Shown here: piece by piece, positions 5,262-10,522 of the stretch
Layout: the number at the start of each line of letters is the position of its first letter
Numbering within the stretch: the stretch's first letter is position 1
DNA from: Gemmatimonadota bacterium
Lineage (GTDB): Bacteria > Gemmatimonadota > Gemmatimonadetes > Longimicrobiales > RSA9
Reading direction: 5' to 3'
Length of the DNA stretch: 10,522 nt
Assembly (NCBI GenBank): GCA_016207445.1
Contig: JACQPS010000055.1
Location: 1 to 10,522 of the forward strand
The notes under the pieces: model-generated
Databases searched by the model: none
Told to the model about the DNA's origin: nothing
What the model saw: only the letters and a program-made list of their open reading frames with translations
Made by a program: the position numbers and the translations under genes

Positions 5262-6284
5262 TCGCACTGCAGCTTCCACCTCGGCGACCGTGACGAGCTC
5301 GAGGCACTCGCGCCGGGCATCCGGCAGCACGGTGCCGCTGCCGCGCCGCGGGCAGCGGTTCTGCACGCACGGCACGCACGGCAGCTCGGCGTGCCGGACC
5401 AACTTGTGCCCGGGCCCGAGCGGGCCGGTCACGGCCGGATCGCCCGCGCCCCAGAGCGAGACCGTCGGCGTCCCGACCGCTGCCGCCAGGTGCAGCGGCC
5501 CGCTGTCGTTGGTGACCAGCAGGTCACAGGCAGCGAGCCCCGCCGCCAGCAGCGGCAGATCCGTTCTCCCGCCCAGGTCGAGCGCGGCGCCGCCCGCCAC
5601 GTGTGCCGTGAGCGCGCGCTCGCCTGCCGCGCCGAACACGGCCACGCGCGCTCCTTCCGCCGCGAGCCGCGCGCCCAGCTCGCGGAAGCGGTCCGCGCTC
5701 CAGCGGCGCGCCGAAGCCTTGCTCCCCGGAAAGAGCCCGATCAGCGGCCCCGCGGGCGCGCCCGGCACGAGATCGGCGAAGCGGTCGCGCAGGACTCCCG
5801 GAACGGGCAGGCGCGGCGCGGCTGGCTCGGCCGGCGTCGCCCCGGTCACCAGCATGAGGTACGAGGCCGCGCGATGCAATCCATTCGTGTGCGCGCGCGT
5901 CACCCGCTCCGTCAGCAGCGGCCCCCGGCCGTCGGTGTCGGTGCCGCGCCGCTGGCGCACCCCGGCCGCGGCGAAGAGCAGGGCGGCCGAGAAGGCAGGC
6001 GTGAGCAAAACGCCGCGGCCATAGCCGCGCCGCCGCAGCGCGCGGGCGCAGCGCACGAACCCGCCGCTCCCGCGCCCCAGCGGCACCACCCGCCCCGGCA
6101 GCGCCGCGAGGTCCAGCAACGGCGCGAGCCACGCCCGCACCACCACATCCGCCTCCCCCGCGGCGTGCAGCGCGGGCAGCGAGAGCACGAGATCGCCCAG
6201 GTGGTTGGGCGCGCGGATGACGAGATCGGCAGTCAGAACCGCTCGCAGTTGAGCGTACGGCAACGAAAATCCGTGCACGTACAC
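5238..6284 (-). CDS. Glycosyltransferase family 9 protein (ADP-heptose:LPS heptosyltransferase-like)
   Basis: The protein has up to 348 residues. GT9 enzymes transfer heptose or related sugars from ADP-activated donors to the lipopolysaccharide core at the inner face of the inner membrane. The start of the fold, VIRAPNHLGDLVLSLPAL (22-39), is characteristic, with the proposed catalytic Asp at 31. LIGLFPGSKASARRW (181-195) opens the nucleotide-binding half, and VTNDSGPLHLAAAVGTPTVS (257-276) is the family signature. A Cys cluster (303, 306, 311, 327) in PCVPCVQNRCP is also common in heptosyltransferases. The start is uncertain: GTG at 6284, GTG at 6278 or TTG at 6263 all leave a short leader before the conserved strand, and none has a strong Shine-Dalgarno. 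The gene lies 31 nt after lepA on the same strand. Its last seven residues (QQLTVHS) and stop are encoded by repeat element B. Confidence 0.9.
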   Translation of the reverse strand: MYVHGFSLPYAQLRAVLTADLVIRAPNHLGDLVLSLPALHAAGEADVVVRAWLAPLLDLAALPGRVVPLGRGSGGFVRCARALRRRGYGRGVLLTPAFSAALLFAAAGVRQRRGTDTDGRGPLLTERVTRAHTNGLHRAASYLMLVTGATPAEPAAPRLPVPGVLRDRFADLVPGAPAGPLIGLFPGSKASARRWSADRFRELGARLAAEGARVAVFGAAGERALTAHVAGGAALDLGGRTDLPLLAAGLAACDLLVTNDSGPLHLAAAVGTPTVSLWGAGDPAVTGPLGPGHKLVRHAELPCVPCVQNRCPRRGSGTVLPDARRECLELVTVAEVEAAVRQQLTVHS

Positions 6285-6315
6285 GGCAGTTCTACCAGTC
6301 AGGAAGCCCGGCCCG

Positions 6316-8115
6316 CTACTCGCCTACCTGCAGCACGGCCAGAAACGCTTCCTGCGGAATCTCCACCACCCCGACCTGCTTCATGCGCCGCTTCCCCGCC
6401 TTCTGCTTCTCCAGCAGCTTGCGCTTGCGCGTGATGTCGCCGCCGTAGCACTTCGCGGTCACGTGCTTGCGCAGCGGGCGGATGCTCTCGCGCGCGATGA
6501 TCTTCGTGCCGATCGCCGCCTGGATCACGACCTCGAACAGCTGCCGCGGGATCAGCTGCTTCAGCTTCTCGGTCATGCCCCGGCCGTACTCGTACGCCTT
6601 GTCCCGATGCATGATCACGCTGAAGGCATCCACCGGTTCTGCGTTGATCAGCATGTCCAGCTTGATCAGGTCATTCTCGCGGTACGCGAGGAACTCCCAG
6701 TCGAGGGAGGCGTAGCCGCGCGTCGAGCCCTTCAAGCGGTCGTAGAAATCGAGCACGATCTCCGCGAGCGGCAGCTGGTAGACGAATTCCACGCGCGTCG
6801 GATCCAGATAATGCATGGACTCGTACTCGCCCCGCCGCTCGTGGCACAGCTTCTGGACGTTGCCGATGTACTCGGCCGGGCAGACGATGCGCGCGCGCAC
6901 GTACGGCTCCTCGATGCGCTCGATCTTCGAGCGGTCGGGGAGCAGCGTCGGATTCTCGACCGCAACGCTGCTGCCGTCGGTCAGCACGACGTGGTACTCC
7001 ACGTTGGGGACGGTCGTGATCAGGTCCAGCCCGAACTCGCGCTCGAGCCGCTCCTGCACGATCTCCATGTGCAGCAGCCCCAGGAAGCCGCCGCGGAAGC
7101 CGAAGCCCAGCGCCGTGGAGCTTTCCGGCTCGTAGTGCAGGCTCGCGTCGTTCAGCCGCAGCTTCTCGAGCGCATCGCGCAGCTCCTCGTACTGGTCGGC
7201 ATCGGTCGGGTAGAGGCCGCTGAACACCATCGGCTTGACGTCGCGGTAGCCGGGGAGCAGCTCCTTCGCCCGCCGGTCCGCGTCCAGAATGGTGTCGCCC
7301 ACGCGCGTGTCACTCACGCGCTTGATCCCGGCGACGACGTAGCCGACCTCGCCCGGCCCCAGCTCCGGCTGCGGCACCCGCCGCAGCCGCAGGTACCCCA
7401 CCTCATCCACCTGGTAGGCGGCGTCGGTCGCGCCGAAGGCGATGCGCATCCCCGGGCGGATGTAGCCGTCCACCACGCGGATGTTCGGCACAGCCCCCTG
7501 ATACTTGTCGTAGTACGAATCGAAGATGAGCGCGCGCAGCGGCGCGTCCGGGTCGCCTTTGGGCGGCGGCAGCTTCGCCACGATGCGCTCGAGCAGCGCG
7601 TCGATGCCCGTCCCCTCTTTCGCGGAAACGAGCAAGATGTCGGAGGCATCCACACCCAGGAGCTCGACCAGCTCCGCACGTCGCCGCTCCGGCTCCGCGC
7701 CGGGCAAATCGATCTTGTTCAGGACGGGGATGATCTCGAGGCCGGCATCGAGCGCGAGGAACAGGTTGGAGAGGGTCTGGGCCTGCACGCCCTGGCTCGC
7801 GTCCACCACCAGCACCGCACCCTCGCACGCCGCCAGCGAGCGCGACACCTCGTAGGTGAAGTCCACGTGCCCGGGCGTGTCGATCAGGTTGAGCTGGTAC
7901 TCCACGCCATCCGACGCGCGGTAGCTCATGCGCACGGCGTGCAGCTTGATGGTGATGCCGCGCTCGCGCTCCAGCTCCAGGCTGTCCAGCACCTGCGCTT
8001 CCATCTCGCGCTGCGTGAGCGTACCGGTGCGCTCGAGCAACCGGTCGGCGAGCGTCGACTTGCCGTGGTCGATATGCGCGATGATGCAGAAGTTGCGGAT
8101 GCGATCCGTGCGCAC
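6316..8115 (-). CDS. lepA: Elongation factor 4 (LepA), ribosome-associated GTPase
   Basis: The protein has 599 residues, full length for the family. EF4 binds the ribosome and hydrolyses GTP; it has been linked to back-translocation and to 30S biogenesis. G1 AHIDHGKST (13-21), G2 RGITIK (52-57), G3 DTPGH (79-83) and G4 NKID (133-136) are intact. Domain II and the EF-G-like domains follow, and the C-terminal LepA-specific domain ends with KCYGGDITRKRKLLEKQKAG and an EIPQEAFLAVL tail. The start is GTG at 8115-8113: an in-frame TAG lies 18 bases upstream, and the protein begins MRTDRIRNFCIIAHIDHGKS as expected. Only a weak ribosome-binding site is visible. It leads the run of six minus-strand genes. 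An A/T-rich patch with TATATT (8168-8163, minus) may hold the -10 of its promoter, but no good -35 matches it. Confidence 0.98.
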   Translation of the reverse strand: MRTDRIRNFCIIAHIDHGKSTLADRLLERTGTLTQREMEAQVLDSLELERERGITIKLHAVRMSYRASDGVEYQLNLIDTPGHVDFTYEVSRSLAACEGAVLVVDASQGVQAQTLSNLFLALDAGLEIIPVLNKIDLPGAEPERRRAELVELLGVDASDILLVSAKEGTGIDALLERIVAKLPPPKGDPDAPLRALIFDSYYDKYQGAVPNIRVVDGYIRPGMRIAFGATDAAYQVDEVGYLRLRRVPQPELGPGEVGYVVAGIKRVSDTRVGDTILDADRRAKELLPGYRDVKPMVFSGLYPTDADQYEELRDALEKLRLNDASLHYEPESSTALGFGFRGGFLGLLHMEIVQERLEREFGLDLITTVPNVEYHVVLTDGSSVAVENPTLLPDRSKIERIEEPYVRARIVCPAEYIGNVQKLCHERRGEYESMHYLDPTRVEFVYQLPLAEIVLDFYDRLKGSTRGYASLDWEFLAYRENDLIKLDMLINAEPVDAFSVIMHRDKAYEYGRGMTEKLKQLIPRQLFEVVIQAAIGTKIIARESIRPLRKHVTAKCYGGDITRKRKLLEKQKAGKRRMKQVGVVEIPQEAFLAVLQVGE

Positions 8116-8210
8116 CGTGGGTCCGTCGTCGAGCTAAGCTAAATTCCGAGAATCAGCTGAAAAATATAACCCCTCTGGAGAGCGACAGGGAGAGGGAGAA
8201 GAGTGCGACG

Positions 8211-8238
8211 TTGACAGCGCGCCGCGCCGTCCTATTTT
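8211..8238 (+). promoter_or_regulatory. Sigma70-type promoter for the lipoprotein/barrel operon
   Basis: A consensus -35 TTGACA (8211-8216) and a -10-like TATTTT (8233-8238, 4 of 6 matches) are 16 bp apart. Transcription would begin near 8245, giving an untranslated leader of about 220 nt before the ATG at 8465. It is the best promoter-like sequence in the window. Confidence 0.6.
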
Positions 8239-8335
8239 CACGGCCAGCCTGCGCGTGCTTCCCGGTCTTCCCGCTGTCGTTCTCCATCCCCACCCCCGCG
8301 CGGAAGCAGTCGAACAGGTAGCGTTGCTCCCGGCG

Positions 8336-8353
8336 CCGGACGCCGGCGTCCGG
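8336..8353. repeat. Perfect 18-bp palindrome in the leader
   Basis: CCGGACGCCGGCGTCCGG is its own reverse complement. The right half, GCGTCCGG, recurs at 8362-8369, so the left half could pair with either copy. In RNA this permits two mutually exclusive hairpins; as DNA it could be a dimeric protein site. GC-rich sequence makes chance palindromes more likely. Confidence 0.5.
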
Positions 8354-8452
8354 GCCGCGGCGCGTCCGGTCTTGGGAGCCCGACGCCAGGAGGCGGCGGG
8401 CCCTTCACGCGCGACAGCGCCGTGCCGCGGCCCGTCGGGGCCGAATCGATCC

Positions 8453-8459
8453 AAAGGAG
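8453..8459 (+). promoter_or_regulatory. Strong Shine-Dalgarno of the lipoprotein gene
   Basis: AAAGGAG ends 5 nt before the ATG at 8465. It decides the start against upstream in-frame candidates, as does the signal peptide that begins at this ATG. Confidence 0.85.
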
Positions 8460-8464
8460 TGGGC

Positions 8465-9562
8465 ATGCGGAACAGGAAGCGGAGCCGCCTCGGGCTCCTG
8501 GCGGCGGCCGCGCTCGGGCTCGTCGCCTGCGACATTCCCACCGAGCTGCCGAAGTGGAACACGACCTGGGTCGTCGAGGGCGAGTCCACGAGCATGGCCG
8601 TGAGCTCGCTCCTGCCGTCGAGCGTCCGGGTCGCCACGGGCGGCGGGGCGTTCGAGCTGATCGTGGGCGGGACGTCGTTCTCGCGCACGCTGGGACAGCT
8701 GTGCGGCGCCCCCTGCACCGCCGCGAATGGCCAGACGGTGCCGAAGCCCGCATTCACGGGCGGGTTCAGCAGCGGCATCTCGCTGCCGAGCGACGTGGTC
8801 TCGGCGACGCTGGCCGGTGGCAGCATCAGCGTACAGCTCACGAACGGTTTCGGCTTCGATCCGATCCGTCCGAGCGCGAGCGCGCGTGGCTTCGTGGCCG
8901 TAACGGTCAGCACGGGCGGCACCACGCTCGCAGTCGATACCATCAAGGGGCAGACGACGTCGTTTCCGAGCAACACCACGCTCAACCGCACGCTCGACCT
9001 GAACCCCGCGAACATCGCGGGGCCGATCCAGGTCGATGTCACGGTGAGCTCCCCGGCGGGTGATCCTGCGACCATCAACACGAGCCAGAGCTTCGGCGTC
9101 GTCGCCACGCCGGGCACGCTGAGCGTGAGCGAAGCGAGAGTCGCGGTCGCGAGCAAGACGGTGACGGTGACCAACGCCACGCTCGACCTGGACCTGGACG
9201 CCACGGTCGCCGAGCACGTGAAGGAAGGGGCCTTCCTCCTGGAGATCGACAACCCGTTCGACCTGACCGGCAGCTTCCAGCTCACGATGACGCCGCCGGA
9301 TCATCCGGCCATCGCCAAGAGCTTCACGGTGGGGCCCGGCCAGGACACGGTCACGATCACGCTGACACCGGACGAGATGGACGCGCTGCTCTGCCCGCCG
9401 GGCCCGGGGGAGGAGTGCGGCGGCGCCCGCGAGATCACGCTGGCCGCCGCGGGCGCCGTCACGGGGACCGGGACACCGCCCGCGGTCACCGTGACGCCGA
9501 CGCAGGTACTCACCATCCACAGCAAGATCCGCTTCGTGATCGGCCCGAAGGAGGAGGAGTAG
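8465..9562 (+). CDS. Predicted lipoprotein of unknown function
   Basis: The protein has 365 residues. It starts with a basic segment (MRNRKRSR), a hydrophobic run, and the lipobox LVAC with lipidated Cys22, so it should be exported and anchored in a membrane. The residue after Cys22 is Asp, which in Escherichia coli favours inner-membrane retention; whether that holds here is unknown. The mature part is rich in Thr, Val, Ser and Gly and reads as alternating strands, for example ISVQLTNGFGFD and TVTVTNATLDLDLDATV, suggesting beta-sandwich domains. Four further cysteines (80, 84, 310, 318) form two close pairs that might be disulfides. The tail ends in PKEEE. I recognise no enzyme motif. The barrel gene starts 4 nt downstream, and its Shine-Dalgarno lies in this gene's last codons, so the two are almost certainly co-transcribed and may work together in the envelope. 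Confidence 0.85.
   Translation: MRNRKRSRLGLLAAAALGLVACDIPTELPKWNTTWVVEGESTSMAVSSLLPSSVRVATGGGAFELIVGGTSFSRTLGQLCGAPCTAANGQTVPKPAFTGGFSSGISLPSDVVSATLAGGSISVQLTNGFGFDPIRPSASARGFVAVTVSTGGTTLAVDTIKGQTTSFPSNTTLNRTLDLNPANIAGPIQVDVTVSSPAGDPATINTSQSFGVVATPGTLSVSEARVAVASKTVTVTNATLDLDLDATVAEHVKEGAFLLEIDNPFDLTGSFQLTMTPPDHPAIAKSFTVGPGQDTVTITLTPDEMDALLCPPGPGEECGGAREITLAAAGAVTGTGTPPAVTVTPTQVLTIHSKIRFVIGPKEEE
9556..9559 (+). promoter_or_regulatory. Shine-Dalgarno of the barrel gene within the lipoprotein 3' end
   Basis: GGAG, part of a GAGGAGGAG run coding for the terminal Glu residues of the lipoprotein, is 7 nt before the ATG at 9567. This supports the chosen start and coupled translation. Confidence 0.75.
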
Positions 9563-9566
9563 CGCG

Positions 9567-10522
9567 ATGCACACGCCGCACAGGAGGTGGAGCCGCGTCG
9601 CCGCGCTGCTCGCTCTGGGCTGCGGGCTCGGGGCGGTAGTGTCACCGGCGCGCGCGCAACTGCCCAGCGCGAGCGCACGCGCGCTCGGCCTCGGCGACAA
9701 CTACGCGGCGCTCGCGCGCGGCTATGCCGCCGTCGCCTGGAATCCGGCGAACCTGGGGATGCCGGGCAATCCGTCGTTCTCGATCGCGCTCTTGCCGCTG
9801 CGCGGCACGGCCGGCCTCGATCCCATCACGCTGTCCGATCTGAAGGAGTTCGAGGGGGACACTGTGCCCTTCGCGAGACGCGAGCAGTGGCTGGCGGAGA
9901 TCACGGCGGAGGGCAACGAATCCGGCCGGAGCGGCGCCGAGGTCACCTACCTCGCCCTCAGCGCCGGGCGCTTCGGCTTCCAGATCTCGACCGCGCTGCG
10001 CACGACCGCCGACATCGGGCCCGACGCCGCCGAGCTCATCCTGTTCGGCAACGCCGGCCGGACGGGTCAGCCGCAGAACCTGGATCTGGCGGGCTCACGC
10101 TTCGACCTGGTCGCCACCTCGTCCGCAGCCGTCAGCTACGCCCACCCGCTGGCGCTGGAGCTCGGCCCGCTGCCCGACCAGCACTTCGCGGTCGGCGCCA
10201 CGCTCAAGTACGTGATGGGGCACCTGCTGGCGAGCGGCCAGGACGAGGGCAGCAGCCTTACGAGTACGCCCGAACTCGATATCTCGTTCCCCGTGATCGA
10301 GACCGATGTGGAAGGCGCGAGTGGCAACGCCGGCTCCGGGTGGGGGCTGGACGTGGGCGCCGCGTGGCAGGGCGGCATGTTCGGCGCGTCCCTGGCGATC
10401 CACAACCTGGTGAAGACCTTCGAATGGGACGAGGATCAGCTCGTGATGCGCCGGGGGGAGGTCCTGTTCACACAGGACACTTCGTTTACCGACTTCGAGA
10501 CCACGCTGCCGCTCGACGACCC
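9567..10522 (+). CDS. Predicted outer-membrane beta-barrel protein (PorV/FadL-like), 3' end missing
   Basis: The frame is open from the ATG at 9567 to the right edge, giving 318 codons without a stop, so the C-terminus is missing. A signal peptide is clear: basic residues RRWSR, a hydrophobic stretch (11-25) and a probable cleavage after Ala30 (PARA/Q). The mature N-terminus SARALGLGDNYAALARGYAAVAWNPANLG (34-63) follows the pattern of PorV/UPF0164/FadL-like barrels: an alternating Gly/Ala opening, then an A-W-N-P-A-N-L motif. Later segments alternate as barrel strands, such as RFGFQISTALRTTADIG, HFAVGATLKYVMGHLLAS and GWGLDVGAAWQGGMFGASLAIHNL, the last being a common element of these proteins. 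Transport or secretion-accessory roles are known in the group; no substrate can be named. It follows the lipoprotein gene after 4 nt. Confidence 0.85.
   Translation, partial: MHTPHRRWSRVAALLALGCGLGAVVSPARAQLPSASARALGLGDNYAALARGYAAVAWNPANLGMPGNPSFSIALLPLRGTAGLDPITLSDLKEFEGDTVPFARREQWLAEITAEGNESGRSGAEVTYLALSAGRFGFQISTALRTTADIGPDAAELILFGNAGRTGQPQNLDLAGSRFDLVATSSAAVSYAHPLALELGPLPDQHFAVGATLKYVMGHLLASGQDEGSSLTSTPELDISFPVIETDVEGASGNAGSGWGLDVGAAWQGGMFGASLAIHNLVKTFEWDEDQLVMRRGEVLFTQDTSFTDFETTLPLDD

Larger units (their letters stand above)
8116..8464. other. Divergent intergenic region with leader of the lipoprotein gene, 349 bp
   Basis: This spacer separates lepA (leftward) from the lipoprotein gene (rightward). 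The part next to lepA (8140-8170) is A/T-rich and may hold the lepA promoter. A good plus-strand promoter lies at 8211-8238. From about 8245 to 8464 the sequence is GC-rich leader with a perfect 18-bp palindrome (8336-8353). I see no convincing small gene; the plus-strand frame is open back to 8255, but the strong Shine-Dalgarno places the start at 8465. Confidence 0.7.

Noticed and set aside
6463..8142. 559-codon open frame on the plus strand
   Set aside because: It is exactly antisense to lepA, whose four GTPase motifs are intact; its His/Arg/Gln/Val-rich product has no family pattern.
8134..9700. Long minus-strand frames opposite the lipoprotein gene
   Set aside because: They are antisense to a gene with a strong Shine-Dalgarno, signal peptide and lipobox, and show no motifs of their own.

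Overview
The window is a piece of a high-GC bacterial chromosome. A heptosyltransferase-like glycosyltransferase, a lipoprotein with a lipobox and a predicted outer-membrane barrel point to a Gram-negative (diderm) cell. Gene content and style suggest a Gemmatimonadota-like or similar environmental lineage, but no rRNA or taxonomic marker settles this. The order is mostly housekeeping and envelope genes.

Layout. (1) 1-374, minus: the N-terminal part of a sugar-1-phosphate nucleotidyltransferase running off the left edge. (2) 375-718: a gene-poor divergent spacer that holds a 114-bp near-palindrome. (3) 719-1513, plus: a two-domain conserved protein of unknown function. (4) 1480-8115, minus: six co-directional genes. 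In transcription order they are lepA (elongation factor 4), a family-9 glycosyltransferase, a ROK sugar kinase, a PfkB sugar kinase, a STAS-like/HATPase fusion, and a STAS-like (DUF4325-type) protein with a C-terminal winged-helix-like segment. The last three are joined by GTGA stop/start overlaps. The last gene converges on, and overlaps by 34 bp, the plus-strand gene of (3). (5) 8116-8464: divergent spacer with a good sigma70-type promoter and a long GC-rich leader. (6) 8465-end, plus: a lipoprotein and, 4 nt downstream, a PorV/FadL-like barrel protein cut by the right edge.

How the genes may work together. The nucleotidyltransferase and glycosyltransferase fit cell-surface sugar assembly, and the two kinases would supply sugar phosphates. 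The STAS/HATPase protein and the DUF4325-type protein resemble the parts of a partner-switching or signalling module. Their tight coupling to a PfkB kinase is the most interesting functional arrangement here; its role is inferred, not shown.

The spacers on either side of the ROK gene are filled with inverted arrays of a 7-bp unit, CAGTTNA. One of them encodes the last seven residues and stop codon of the glycosyltransferase. With the 114-bp palindrome upstream, these are the strongest non-coding signals in the window.
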